The notes under the pieces are model-generated. The model saw nothing but the letters and a program-made list of their open reading frames with translations, made no database searches and was not told the origin of the DNA. A stretch of 64,000 nucleotides of DNA, taken from contig NZ_CP107929.1 in NCBI RefSeq assembly GCF_036017915.1, positions 1,550,001-1,614,000 of the forward strand, given 5' to 3'. How positions within the stretch are numbered: position 1 is the stretch's first letter; the number at the start of each line of letters is the position of its first letter. Made by a program: the position numbers and the translations under genes. This DNA is from Micromonospora sp. NBC_00421 (lineage in GTDB: Bacteria > Actinomycetota > Actinomycetes > Mycobacteriales > Micromonosporaceae). Shown here in pieces: positions 17,777-25,964 of this stretch.

Positions 17777-18585
17777 GGGTGGGCGGGGAGGCGGCGCGGT
17801 CGCCGGAGTTCGTGCAGTCGCTGGAGCGCGGACTCGCGGTGATCCGGGCGTTCGACGCCGAACATCCGCAGCTCACCCTGAGCGAGGTGGCCCGGCGGAC
17901 CGGGCTGACCCGGGCCGCCGCCCGCCGGTTCCTGCTCACCCTCGTCGAGTTGGGGTACGTGCACACCGACGGCCGGCTCTTCTCGCTGCGACCGCGGATC
18001 CTCGCCCTCGGCTACGCCTACCTGTCGGGCCTGGGCCTGCCCGAGATCGCGCAGCGGCACATGGAGGCACTTGTCGCGCAGGTGCACGAGTCCTGCTCGG
18101 TGTCGGTGCTCGACGGCGACGAGGTGGTCTACGTCGCCCGGGTGCCCACCAAGCGGATCATGACGGTCGGCATCAGCGTGGGCACCCGGTTCCCCGCGTA
18201 CGCCACCTCGATGGGCCGGGTGCTGCTCGCCGCGCAACCGGCGGACTGGTTGGACGACTACCTCACCACCGCGCCACTGCGGCCGTTGACCCGGCGCACC
18301 GTCACCGACCCGGTGAAACTGCGCGCACTCCTGACGAAGATCGCCGCCCAGGGGTACGCGATCGTCGACCAGGAGTTGGAGGAGGGACTGCGGTCCCTGG
18401 CCGCGCCGATCCACGGCGAGAACGGTTCGGTGATCGCGGCGGTGAACCTCTCCGCCCACGCCACCCGGGGGTCCTTCGAGCTGATCCGGCGGGAACTGCT
18501 CCCACCGCTGCTGGCCGCCGCGCGGCGGATCGAGGAGGACCTGCGGGGAGCCGGCTCTTCTCCCGCCGCGAGCACCGTCACCTGA
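17773..18585 (+). CDS. pcaR: IclR-family regulator of the pca/pob genes
   Basis: 270 residues. The N-terminal motif SPEFVQSLERGLAVIRAF and the helix-turn-helix LTLSEVARRTGLTRAAARRFL are typical of PcaR/PobR/CatR IclR proteins; the effector domain spans about 95-260. Members activate or repress beta-ketoadipate genes in response to beta-ketoadipate or protocatechuate. It is the last gene of the pca operon, joined by a GTGA overlap, so it is probably made with the enzymes it controls. Its end overlaps a convergent gene by 8 bp. Confidence 0.9.
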   Translation: MRVGGEAARSPEFVQSLERGLAVIRAFDAEHPQLTLSEVARRTGLTRAAARRFLLTLVELGYVHTDGRLFSLRPRILALGYAYLSGLGLPEIAQRHMEALVAQVHESCSVSVLDGDEVVYVARVPTKRIMTVGISVGTRFPAYATSMGRVLLAAQPADWLDDYLTTAPLRPLTRRTVTDPVKLRALLTKIAAQGYAIVDQELEEGLRSLAAPIHGENGSVIAAVNLSAHATRGSFELIRRELLPPLLAAARRIEEDLRGAGSSPAASTVT

Positions 18586-19048
18586 CCCGGTAGAGGCGGG
18601 TCGTCGGCTCCACGACGGCGGTCAGCAGCGCGCCGGGCACGAGTCCCGGGTCGTCGGGCCGGATCGTGTCCGCTTCGAAGGTGGCGAAGCCGGGTCCACG
18701 GATCCGCAGGTGGAGGACGAGCCCCGGGTCCTCACCACCCAGGTGGGGTGCCACGGTGAGGATCTCGGCAGTGGCGGCGACACCGGCGGCGTCGAGTTGC
18801 CGCGCGTCCCGGCGGGACCGGCTGACCACCCGCCAGCCGAAGGCGCCGAAACCGACCCCGACGATCGTGGTGAACACCTCACCGGCGAGCAGGCCCCAGC
18901 GCTCCCCGGGCGGCACCGGCAGGCCCCCCGTCAGGTCGGCGGCGAGCAGGACCGGGCCGGGTAGACAGATAGCCAGGAACAGCAGCCGGCAGAGCAGTGC
19001 GCCGACCGGCCCGATGGGCGTTTCCGCCTCCCGGGGTGCACTCGTCAT
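18578..19048 (-). CDS. Small membrane protein of unknown function (DUF3592-like)
   Basis: 156 residues. Two hydrophobic segments are visible (about 16-37 and 52-72), followed by a soluble C-terminal part rich in beta strands (AEILTVAPHLGG, GLVLHLRIRGPG, LLTAVVEPTTRLYRVR). This two-helix plus beta-domain layout resembles DUF3592 proteins, whose role is unknown. It is transcribed towards pcaR and has no functional link to it. Confidence 0.65.
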   Translation of the reverse strand: MTSAPREAETPIGPVGALLCRLLFLAICLPGPVLLAADLTGGLPVPPGERWGLLAGEVFTTIVGVGFGAFGWRVVSRSRRDARQLDAAGVAATAEILTVAPHLGGEDPGLVLHLRIRGPGFATFEADTIRPDDPGLVPGALLTAVVEPTTRLYRVR

Positions 19049-19146
19049 GCCGGCACCCTAGAACACCGGTGCGTCGTTGCGGCGCCCCGCTCGTCGTTCC
19101 GGCGCCCTGGCGCTTCTCCGCCGCCGTCCCGTCCGCCCCCATGTGC

Positions 19147-19176
19147 GGCGGGCCGGTGCCCAGGCACCGGCCCGCC
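19147..19176 (-). terminator. Strong GC hairpin after the secreted hydrolase gene
   Basis: A perfect 14-bp stem (GGCGGGCCGGTGCC and its complement) with a two-base centre lies 35 bp beyond the hydrolase stop in the direction of transcription. No U-tract follows, which is common for actinomycete terminators. Confidence 0.7.
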
Positions 19177-19210
19177 AAACGGTCTGCTCCACCGGCTGTG
19201 CGGTGGGTGG

Positions 19211-20470
19211 TCAGCCTCCGGCGCAGGTGACGGTGGCGCCGGTGCCGCTTCCGGTGCCCTGGAACCCGAAGCTGGTGCTCTGCCCCGCGCCCAGTCGGCC
19301 GTTGTAGCTCTGGTTGGTGACGGTGATGGTGCCGCTCGTCCCGCTGGCGACGCCGTTCCACACCGAGCTGACCGACGTGCCGCCTGGCAGGGTGAGGGTG
19401 ACCCGCCAACCGGTGAGCGCGCTGGTCCCCGCAGTGACGCTGACGTTGGCGACGAATCCGCCGTTCCACTGGTCCTGCACTGCGTAGCCGGCGGTGCAGC
19501 CGGTGTTCCCGCCGGGCGGCGTGGTGGGCGGTGGGGTGGTCGGCGGCGGCGTGGTCGGCGGGGGAGTCGTGGGTGGCGGCGTGGTGGGTGGCGGCGTGGT
19601 CGGCGGTGGGGTGGTGGGCGGCGGGCCGTCGAGCGTCAGGTTCTTCTGCTGGACGGCCCACTGGGTGCGGCACAGCCCGCAGTCGGGGCCGACGAAGTTG
19701 CTGCCGGCGGTGGTGTCGCCCTTGAGTCGCCACTTGAGGTAGAGCACCGCCACCCGGCCGAACTCGCCGCCGTTGGGCTGGTCGTACGTGCCGCCGTGGC
19801 CGACGTTCAGGTTGCCCATGAAGGCGGGCAGCCCGGCCGGCAGCTTGCCCCAGTCGTCGACGGCGTTCGGGTAGGCGATGTCGCTGGGCCCGCCGACGAA
19901 GTAGGCGATCGGCTTGGTGAGCCGTCTGAGCTGGTAGTCGTCGGCGTCGTTGAGCAGGCCGCTGCTGAAGATGCCGGTCGTGGTGACGCGCGGGTCGTTG
20001 GAGACGGCGTACGCCTCCAGACCGCCGCAGGAGAAGCCCGCCACGGCGACCTTGCCGGTGTCGATCCGGTTGTAGTACTTGCTGCCCTGGCGGGAGTTCT
20101 CCGCGACCGCCCAGTCGATGGACTGGGTGAGCATCTGCGAGTTGGTGGAGCCGGAGGCGTTCGGCCCGCCGTTGGCGATGGCCAGGAAGCCGTGGGAGGC
20201 GATCTCGCGGAGGAAGTTGCCCTGCGACAGGCCGTTGGCCGAGCAGCCACCGTTGCCCCACACCAGGATGGGCAGGCGTTCCGACGGCAGGGTCTGGGGC
20301 CGGAAGATGGTGTGGTTGGGCAGGCTGGTCGAGGTCTCGTAGTCGGCCGGATATGGGCCCGAGCCGCCGACCGCGGCGTCGGCCGGTGTCGCGCCGAGCA
20401 CCATGAGCACGGAGGCCGCCGGCACGATGGCGGCCACCAGGCCCGCGTAGATCTTCGATCTCCTTGTCAT
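19211..20470 (-). CDS. Secreted alpha/beta-hydrolase with PPPTT linker and CBM2 domain
   Basis: 419 residues. A Sec signal peptide (basic MTRRSK, hydrophobic core, ADA cleavage near residue 32) leads to an alpha/beta-hydrolase of the dienelactone/cutinase-like esterase type (about 35-290), with the nucleophile elbow GFSCGG. Seven PPPTT units form a rigid linker, followed by a C-terminal carbohydrate-binding module of family 2 bounded by two cysteines (about 325-419). It should act outside the cell on polysaccharide-bound esters, for example acetyl or feruloyl groups in plant cell walls; the exact bond is not readable. The ATG has GGAGG six bases upstream. Confidence 0.85.
   Translation of the reverse strand: MTRRSKIYAGLVAAIVPAASVLMVLGATPADAAVGGSGPYPADYETSTSLPNHTIFRPQTLPSERLPILVWGNGGCSANGLSQGNFLREIASHGFLAIANGGPNASGSTNSQMLTQSIDWAVAENSRQGSKYYNRIDTGKVAVAGFSCGGLEAYAVSNDPRVTTTGIFSSGLLNDADDYQLRRLTKPIAYFVGGPSDIAYPNAVDDWGKLPAGLPAFMGNLNVGHGGTYDQPNGGEFGRVAVLYLKWRLKGDTTAGSNFVGPDCGLCRTQWAVQQKNLTLDGPPPTTPPPTTPPPTTPPPTTPPPTTPPPTTPPPTTPPGGNTGCTAGYAVQDQWNGGFVANVSVTAGTSALTGWRVTLTLPGGTSVSSVWNGVASGTSGTITVTNQSYNGRLGAGQSTSFGFQGTGSGTGATVTCAGG
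19520..19624 (-). repeat. Seven tandem 15-bp units encoding PPPTT
   Basis: Seven in-frame copies of a 15-bp unit encode (PPPTT)7 in the hydrolase linker. Third positions vary between copies, so the array is under protein-level selection and is not a recent slippage product. Confidence 0.9.
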
Positions 20471-20928
20471 GCATCCTCCAGCGGACGTCGGCGATGGCAC
20501 CCCCTGCGGCGGCGGTGGCGACTGTGCGGCCGGGCCCCGACCGGGGAGGTCGGCGCCGGCCATGGGTCGGGTCGGCGGGGACGCGTCGACCACCCGGCCG
20601 CAGTCCCGCAGGCGGTCGGCGGTGTGCGGTCACTATCACCGAGGCAACGATAAGTGTCAATGTGTTGCCCGGCTGGTGGGCCGTGGACGTGGTCAGCCCG
20701 GCCAGGAAGGTCTCCCTGGCCTGCGGGCGGGGCCAGGGGTTCGGCAGCAGGTGCGGGGGCGGATCCGGGTCGGTGTCGGCGAACCGTCGCCAGCAGTCCA
20801 TCTCGACAGGACCTGGGCCCGGGGTGAACGGAGGTCGTCGGCAGGCTGTTCGGCGATCACCTCACCAGATCGTTCCACCGCCCCGCGCAGCGCCGGTCGG
20901 GCCCGCAGCGTCCCACCCGGCCCGTGAC
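20471..20928. other. Non-coding gap between the secreted hydrolase and the LRV-repeat gene
   Basis: About 460 bp with no convincing gene on either strand. It holds the hydrolase promoter (20632-20660) inside a locally A+T-richer stretch; GGCAAC-n15-GTTGCC (20643-20669) brackets part of that promoter and could be an operator. The rest is G+C-rich without recognisable structure. Confidence 0.6.
20632..20660 (-). promoter_or_regulatory. Consensus housekeeping promoter for the secreted hydrolase
   Basis: On the minus strand a perfect -35 TTGACA (20655-20660) is followed after 17 bp by GATAGT (20632-20637), a four-of-six -10. It implies a start near 20625 and an untranslated leader of about 155 bases. 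Confidence 0.65.
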
Positions 20929-20940
20929 ATGATGACGCCC

Positions 20941-21852
20941 ATGGGCAAGCAGCAGGACGTCGGTGGGACCGACCGTCACAGTGGGTCGGGTGCCGCGGCG
21001 CAGGGTGCGACGGATGGCGGGGTCGACGCCCGACTCGCCATCGCGCAGGATCCCGGCACCACCCACCTGGCGCTCATCGACCTGGCCGCCGACCCGTCGG
21101 CGGTGGTCCGCAAGGCGGTCGCCAGCCGTCCAGACGCGCCGGCACAGGCGCTGCGACCGCTGGCCCGTGACGGTGACCGGCACGTCCGGGAGGCGGTGGC
21201 GAAGAACCCCTCGACCTCGATCGCCAACCTGCTGCGCCTGGTCAAGGACGCCGACCGTTGGGTCCGCTGGGCGGTCGCCGGCAACCCGGCCTGCGACGAA
21301 TCGGTACGGCGGGTGATGGCGCAGACTGCGGACAAGGAGCTTCGTGGTCTGCTCGCCGAGTCGCGGGACCTGGAGCCCGAGTTGGCCGCCCGGCTGGTCG
21401 CCGACGTCTCACCCGAGGTGCGGGAACGGCTCGCCATCCACACCCACGACCCCGAGGTGATCACCGCGTTGCTGGCCGACCGGACGGCACGGGTGCGCAA
21501 GGGGCTGGCCCGCAATCCGCGCACCACCGCCGCCCACCGCAGCGCGCTCGCCCAGGACCCGGTGCCGGACGTCCGCGCCGCGCTGGTGCTCGCCGTCGCG
21601 CTGGATGAGGCGGATCTGCGCCTTCTGGTCGACGACCGGTCGGTGCAGGTGCGGATGGCCGTGGCGACGTCGGAGGTCGTTCCGCCGCACCTGCGGCAGG
21701 TGCTCGCCGACGACCCCGACGAGATGGTGGCCGGTGCGGCCCGGGAGTTTCGCCCCGGATCGGGAGCCTCCCCGGTGGTACGCGCGCCGCGCGTCGGCCA
21801 CCGGGCTGCGGGGGCCGGTCGCGGCCGGCCGGGCAACAACACCGGGCGCTGA
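20941..21852 (+). CDS. LRV/HEAT-like repeat protein
   Basis: About 303 residues made of consecutive 23-25-residue helical repeats of the leucine-rich-variant type. Each has the pattern DP-x2-x-VR-x-AVA-x-NP (for example VVRKAVASRPDAPAQAL, HVREAVAKNPSTSIANL, WVRWAVAGNPACDESV). Such solenoids bind proteins; no catalytic residues are apparent. The N-terminus is a short charged lead and the C-terminal 30 residues are basic and Gly/Arg-rich. Three in-frame ATGs (20929, 20932, 20941) compete and none has a good ribosome site. Confidence 0.75.
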   Translation: MGKQQDVGGTDRHSGSGAAAQGATDGGVDARLAIAQDPGTTHLALIDLAADPSAVVRKAVASRPDAPAQALRPLARDGDRHVREAVAKNPSTSIANLLRLVKDADRWVRWAVAGNPACDESVRRVMAQTADKELRGLLAESRDLEPELAARLVADVSPEVRERLAIHTHDPEVITALLADRTARVRKGLARNPRTTAAHRSALAQDPVPDVRAALVLAVALDEADLRLLVDDRSVQVRMAVATSEVVPPHLRQVLADDPDEMVAGAAREFRPGSGASPVVRAPRVGHRAAGAGRGRPGNNTGR

Positions 21853-21983
21853 GTCCGGCCCGTACCACCGGTCCTCCCCTGGCGGCCCGTGGGACCCATT
21901 GGCATCTGCGGGGGGTCTTCCCGGCGGGTGGATCGTGCGCGAAACTTCTCGGGCGGATTGACCGGGGTGGCTCTCTTCGGTTC

Positions 21984-22001
21984 CTTCCGACCGGACGGTA
22001 G
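21984..22001 (-). promoter_or_regulatory. Degenerate TetR-regulon operator upstream of the tetR gene
   Basis: Read on the minus strand, CTACCGTCCGGTCGGAAG matches the best operator copy (47425-47442) at 14 of 18 positions and keeps the ACCG-n-CCGGTCGG core. It lies 35 bp before the tetR ATG, where self-repression sites normally sit. Confidence 0.55.
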
Positions 22002-22036
22002 CATTGTGTGGCTGTACACGGGACAGGAGGCCACCA

Positions 22037-22672
22037 ATGGCGCGTGCGACGTCTCGCCCGGAGTCGACCCGACGCCGGCAACGCTGGCCGGACGGGTACG
22101 ACCCGGAGAACACCCGCAACTCGTTGATCACGAGTGCGCTGGGGCTGATCGAGCAGCGTGGCTTCGACCGTACCTCGGTGCAGGAGATCGCCGACCAGGC
22201 ACAGCTCACCAAGGGTGCCTTCTACCACCACTTCGCCAGCAAGGACGACCTGCTGCGGCACATCCAGGAGGAGTACCTGGAGGCGCAGCTCGCCGCGATC
22301 CAGAAGATCGAGGCGGACAGTGACGACCCGACCGTCCGGGTGCGGGAGCTGATCCGGTTCAGCCTCACCAGCGTGGCCGAGTACCGGGCCCACGTGACGA
22401 TCTTCTACCAGGAGCGGCGCTATCTCACCGGTGACCTGTTCGCCGAGGTGACCCGCAAGCGTGGGCTGGTGGAGGCGGCCTTCGCCGGGATGATCGCCGA
22501 CGGCGTCACCCGGGGTGTGTTCCGCGCGGACGTCGACCCGCGGATCGCCACCTTCGGGCTGGTCGGCATGTGCGCCTGGGCCTACCAGTGGCTCAACGTG
22601 GGTGGTCCGCTCAGCGTCGACGAGGTGGCCCGCCAGTTCAGCGCGATGGTGCTGGAGGGCCTGTCCGCCTGA
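22037..22672 (+). CDS. TetR-family regulator, probable master repressor of the 22-55 kb regulon
   Basis: 211 residues. The N-terminal TetR helix-turn-helix (about 25-70, TSVQEIADQAQLTKGAFYHHFASKDDLL) is followed by a helical ligand domain like those of fatty-acid or acyl-CoA responsive TetR proteins. AGGAGG lies at the right spacing before the ATG. It is the only TetR gene in the window, stands next to the first regulated promoter, and is itself preceded by a weak copy of the operator. Assignment as the regulon repressor is inference from this layout. Confidence 0.85.
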   Translation: MARATSRPESTRRRQRWPDGYDPENTRNSLITSALGLIEQRGFDRTSVQEIADQAQLTKGAFYHHFASKDDLLRHIQEEYLEAQLAAIQKIEADSDDPTVRVRELIRFSLTSVAEYRAHVTIFYQERRYLTGDLFAEVTRKRGLVEAAFAGMIADGVTRGVFRADVDPRIATFGLVGMCAWAYQWLNVGGPLSVDEVARQFSAMVLEGLSA

Positions 22673-22782
22673 CCGCCCGGCCCGGTGGCTGATCCGGTGG
22701 CGTCGGCATGCCCGTGGGCGGCCGGGGACGGGCGCTCGGTGACCTGGCCCGGACGGGGCGCCGGCCCGCAACGCCGCCGTCA

Positions 22783-22801
22783 GGCGGATGGATCGTCCGC
22801 C
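22783..22801. terminator. Short hairpin between convergent tetR and acyl-CoA dehydrogenase genes
   Basis: GGCGGA-n7-TCCGCC forms a 6-bp stem in the 149-bp space between the two convergent 3' ends, just before the dehydrogenase stop. It could serve as a bidirectional terminator. No U-tract is present. Confidence 0.35.
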
Positions 22802-22821
22802 GGGTGACCGTCAGCCGATCG

Positions 22822-23970
22822 TCAGTCGGCGAGCAACTGGCGGGCCATGACGATGCGTTGGACCTGGTTGGTTCCTTCGTAGATCTGGGTGATCTTGGCG
22901 TCGCGCATCATGCGTTCGACGGGGTAGTCGCGGGTGTAGCCGTACCCGCCCAGCAACTGCACCGCGTCGGTGGTGATCTCCATCGCCGCGTCCGACGCGA
23001 AACACTTGGCCGCCGCACCGAAGTAGGTCAGGTCGGCGTCGCCGCGCTCGGACTTCCCCGCCGCCGCATACGTCAACTGCCGGGCCGCCTCCAGCTTCAT
23101 GCCCATGTCGGCGAGCGTGAACTGCACGCCCTGGAACTCCGCGACCGCCTTGCCGAACTGCTTACGCTCCCGCACGTAACCCTTGGCGTAGTCGAGTGCG
23201 CCCTGGGCGATCCCGACGGCCTGGGCGGCGATCGTCACCCGGGTGTGGTCCAGGGTCCGCATCGCGGTGCCGAACCCGGTCCCCGGCTCACCGATGATCC
23301 GGTCGGCCGGAATCCGCACGTTGTCGAGGTAGACCTCCCGGGTCGGGGAGCCCTTGATACCGAGCTTCTTCTCCGGCGCGCCGAAGCTGACCCCCGGGTC
23401 GGACTTCTCCACCACGAACGCCGAGATCCCCCGGGACCGGGCGGCCGGGTCGGTCACCGCGAACACCGTGTAGAACTCCGAGACACCGGCGTTGGTGATC
23501 CACCGCTTCACCCCGTTGAGCACCCAGTGATCACCGTCACGCACCGCCCGGGTGCTCATCGACGCCGCGTCACTGCCCGCCTCCGGCTCCGACAGGCAGT
23601 ACGAGAACATCCCCTCACCCGAGGCGACCGGCGGCAGGTAGCGACGCCGGAGTTCTTCCGACCCCGCCAGCAGCAGCGGCATCGTGCCGAGCTTGTTGCC
23701 GGCCGGGATGAGGGCGGACGAGGCGCAGGCGCGGGCCACCTCCTCGATCACGATCGCGGTGGCCAGGGCGTCCGCCCCCGCGCCGCCGTACTCGACGGGG
23801 ATGTGCGGGGCGTGGAAATCGGCGGCCCGCAGGGCGTCGTAGCCGGCCCGGGGGAACTCGCCGGTCTCGTCGGCGGTGGCGGCGTGCGGCGCGACCTTGT
23901 CGTCGCACAGCGCCCGGACGGCCTCCCGGACCGCCGCGTGCTCCTCGGGCAACTGGTACGCCTCGAACAC
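22822..23970 (-). CDS. Acyl-CoA dehydrogenase
   Basis: 382 residues, full-length acyl-CoA dehydrogenase. The FAD/substrate motifs are [15 protein letters not shown] and [11 protein letters not shown], and the C-terminal catalytic base is the glutamate of [19 protein letters not shown]. It desaturates an acyl-CoA at C2-C3, passing electrons to ETF. It is the only gene left of its promoter region and diverges from the SnoaL-nitroreductase operon. The GTG at 23970 follows a GAGGGGG ribosome site; a TATTAT -10 for this gene overlaps the 24006 operator. Confidence 0.92.
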   Translation of the reverse strand: MFEAYQLPEEHAAVREAVRALCDDKVAPHAATADETGEFPRAGYDALRAADFHAPHIPVEYGGAGADALATAIVIEEVARACASSALIPAGNKLGTMPLLLAGSEELRRRYLPPVASGEGMFSYCLSEPEAGSDAASMSTRAVRDGDHWVLNGVKRWITNAGVSEFYTVFAVTDPAARSRGISAFVVEKSDPGVSFGAPEKKLGIKGSPTREVYLDNVRIPADRIIGEPGTGFGTAMRTLDHTRVTIAAQAVGIAQGALDYAKGYVRERKQFGKAVAEFQGVQFTLADMGMKLEAARQLTYAAAGKSERGDADLTYFGAAAKCFASDAAMEITTDAVQLLGGYGYTRDYPVERMMRDAKITQIYEGTNQVQRIVMARQLLAD

Positions 23971-24005
23971 CGCAAACCCCCTCGTCGAAATGCCTGCCGG
24001 AGATA

Positions 24006-24023
24006 ATACCAGCCGGTCGGTAT
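24006..24023. promoter_or_regulatory. TetR-regulon operator 1
   Basis: ATACCAGCCGGTCGGTAT, a near-palindrome, lies 36 bp upstream of the acyl-CoA dehydrogenase start. It overlaps TATTAT on the minus strand (a five-of-six -10 for the dehydrogenase) and GATAAT on the plus strand, so binding would block transcription in both directions. Confidence 0.75.
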
Positions 24024-24062
24024 GAAAGGCATCCCTTGAGTTGTCCGATCCGGAGGTGTTAG

Positions 24063-24080
24063 ATACCCACCAGTCGGAAT
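24063..24080. promoter_or_regulatory. TetR-regulon operator 2
   Basis: ATACCCACCAGTCGGAAT lies 12 bp before the SnoaL-gene ATG, downstream of a possible promoter (TTGAGT at 24036, TTAGAT at 24059) whose -10 it touches. It is the second site in this divergent region. Confidence 0.65.
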
Positions 24081-24092
24081 GTAGGAGGCCGG

Positions 24093-24724
24093 ATGACCCG
24101 CGCGGTCCGGGCAGGCATGGACTTCATCTCCGCGCTCGACCGGGGCAGCCTCGGGGCCTGGCCCGGCTGTGCGCCGGGGACGCGACCTGGTGGGTGGACA
24201 CCGGCCCGGACCGACGCGGTGGCGACCCGGTCCTCGCTCCGCACGGCAGCGGGCGCTTCCCGTTGCCCGCGGCGTTGGCGACGGCGCTGGCCCCGTGGCC
24301 GGCCCTGGCCCGGGGCGACCTCGACGCGTTCGGCGCGCTGTTCACCGCCGACGCCACCTGGTGGACCGACTCCGGCCGCCGCCGCGACCTCGGCCGGCAG
24401 CACCGGTGGGGCGACCTCGACGCCGGCCCGTTGCACGGCCGGGTCGCGATGACCGGCAAACTCGCCGCGTTGCGGGCGCGGCTGGCCGGCGGGGCGTACC
24501 GGTCGGCCGCCGTCGAGGTGACCGCCGAGCGGTGGGTCGTCGACGACACCCTGGTCGCCGTCGAGGCCCGGGGCGAAGCCACCCTCGGGGACGGCTCCCG
24601 CTACCAGAACCGCTATCTCTGGGTCGTCGACGTCCAGCCCGGGGGCATCGCCGGGGTCCGCGAGTACTGCGACACCCTGCACGTCGCCGACCTGATGGGC
24701 CACGACGCGGAGGTCGGTCGATGA
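24093..24724 (+). CDS. SnoaL/NTF2-like protein, apparently frameshifted
   Basis: A strong ribosome site (AGGAGG, 24083-24088) precedes the ATG at 24093, which encodes [18 protein letters not shown] and then leaves the conserved frame. From about 24160 the conserved sequence continues one frame back as [16 protein letters not shown] and runs to the stop at 24724. One extra base near 24163 (GGGGCCTGG read as GGGGCCCTGG) would restore a single protein of about 210 residues. The protein carries two related segments, [10 protein letters not shown] and [10 protein letters not shown], about 55 residues apart, followed by one NTF2-like domain. Such proteins are isomerases, cyclases or have no catalysis. 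Its stop overlaps the next ATG. Confidence 0.6.
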
Positions 24725-25470
24725 CCCTGCCCTTCACCGACCTCAACCACGTGCTGACCACCACCCGGTCGGTCCGGCTGCGCCTCGACTACGACCGCCC
24801 GGTGCCGATCGGCCTGATCGGCGAGTGCCTGCAACTCGCGGTGCAGGCCCCCACCGGCGGCGGCGCGGAGGACTGGCGCTGGCTCGTCGTCGGCGACCCG
24901 ACCCTCAAGGCCGAGTTGGCGAAGCTCTACCACGCCGCCTACCAGGAGTACGTGCACCAGCCGCTGCACAGCGCGGCGGGCGCGGACAGCGACCTCGTCC
25001 GGGGCCGCCTCGGCGGTGTCGACGCCGACGGCACGGTCAGTGCCCGGACCGCACGCATCCTCGCCGGTGCCGAACACCTCGCGCGGAACATCGGCCGGGC
25101 CCCGTACCTCGTCATCCCCTGCGCGACCCGGCCCGACCCGGCCACCGGTGGCCCCGGCACCAACTCCGCCCTCTACGGGTCGCTCTATCCGGCGATCTGG
25201 CAGTTCAACCTGGCGTTGCGGGCCCGGGGGCTCGGCACGGTGATCACCACCCTGCACCTGCACCACGCGGCGTCCGTCGCCGTGCTGCTCGGCATCCCCG
25301 ACGACGCGGTGCAGATCACCATGCTGCCGGTCGCGTACACAGTCGGCACCGACTTCAGGGTCGCGGCCCGCCGGCCCGTCGACAGCGTCAGCTATCTCGA
25401 CCGGTGGGGGACGCCGTTGCCCTACCGGGACAAGCCCGTCGACCGCCTCACCGGAGAGGACCACGGATGA
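24721..25470 (+). CDS. Nitroreductase-family FMN oxidoreductase
   Basis: 249 residues, complete nitroreductase fold. The N-terminal FMN contact region is TTRSVRLRLDYDRPVP, the substrate-lid segment is QAPTGGGAEDWRW, and the C-terminal part has GSLYPAIWQFNLALRARGLGT. Members reduce nitro groups, quinones or enones, or use flavin in other reactions. It is second in the operon downstream of operator 2 and overlaps its neighbours at both ends (ATGA junctions). The substrate is unknown. Confidence 0.85.
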   Translation: MTLPFTDLNHVLTTTRSVRLRLDYDRPVPIGLIGECLQLAVQAPTGGGAEDWRWLVVGDPTLKAELAKLYHAAYQEYVHQPLHSAAGADSDLVRGRLGGVDADGTVSARTARILAGAEHLARNIGRAPYLVIPCATRPDPATGGPGTNSALYGSLYPAIWQFNLALRARGLGTVITTLHLHHAASVAVLLGIPDDAVQITMLPVAYTVGTDFRVAARRPVDSVSYLDRWGTPLPYRDKPVDRLTGEDHG

Positions 25471-25964
25471 GCAGCAAGGTGATCACCGACATCGACGAGG
25501 TGCTGACCACCACCCGTGCGGTGCGCCGCCGGATGGACCTCGACCGACCCGTCGGCCGGGCCGTCATCGAGGAGTGCCTGCGCCTCGCGCAGCAGGCGCC
25601 GATGGGCTCCAACCTGGAGGACTGGCGGATCGTCGCGGTCGACGACCCGACGCTCAAACGGCAACTGTCCCAGCTGTACACCGAGATCTGGGACGCCACC
25701 GTCGCGCAGCCTCTGGCCGGCGGCGAGGCGGCGACCACCGCCCGGTTGTCGCCGAGTGTCCGCGCCGACCCGCAGGCCCAGGCGCGACAGCACCGGGCCA
25801 CCCGGGTACGCGAGGTGCTCGGCCTGCCCGACGACTGGCGACCCGTCACCCTCGCCCCGGTCGCCTACACCCGGGGGCTCGACTTCCGCCCCGCCGTCCG
25901 GGCCGACCTCGCCGACGTGGCGAGTTGGAACGGGCCCACCGAGCGGGCCGGATCGGCGGCGTGA
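25467..25964 (+). CDS. Nitroreductase-like protein with deleted core
   Basis: 165 residues. The first 75 residues match the preceding gene (TTRAVRRRMDLDRPVG, then QQAPMGSNLEDWRIVAVDDPTLKRQL) and so does the C-terminal 45 (LGLPDDWRPVTLAPVAYTRGLDFRP). About 80 residues of the centre are missing, including the segment equivalent to PYLVIP and YPAIWQFNLALRARGLG that forms the dimer and FMN site. Frame is preserved and it stays coupled to both neighbours. It may be a remnant, or a non-catalytic partner of its full-length paralogue. Confidence 0.7.
   Translation: MSSKVITDIDEVLTTTRAVRRRMDLDRPVGRAVIEECLRLAQQAPMGSNLEDWRIVAVDDPTLKRQLSQLYTEIWDATVAQPLAGGEAATTARLSPSVRADPQAQARQHRATRVREVLGLPDDWRPVTLAPVAYTRGLDFRPAVRADLADVASWNGPTERAGSAA

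Noticed and set aside
19520..19624. Tandem 15-bp array as a possible CRISPR or VNTR
   Set aside because: There are no spacers, the units stay in frame, and they encode the proline/threonine linker of a secreted enzyme.
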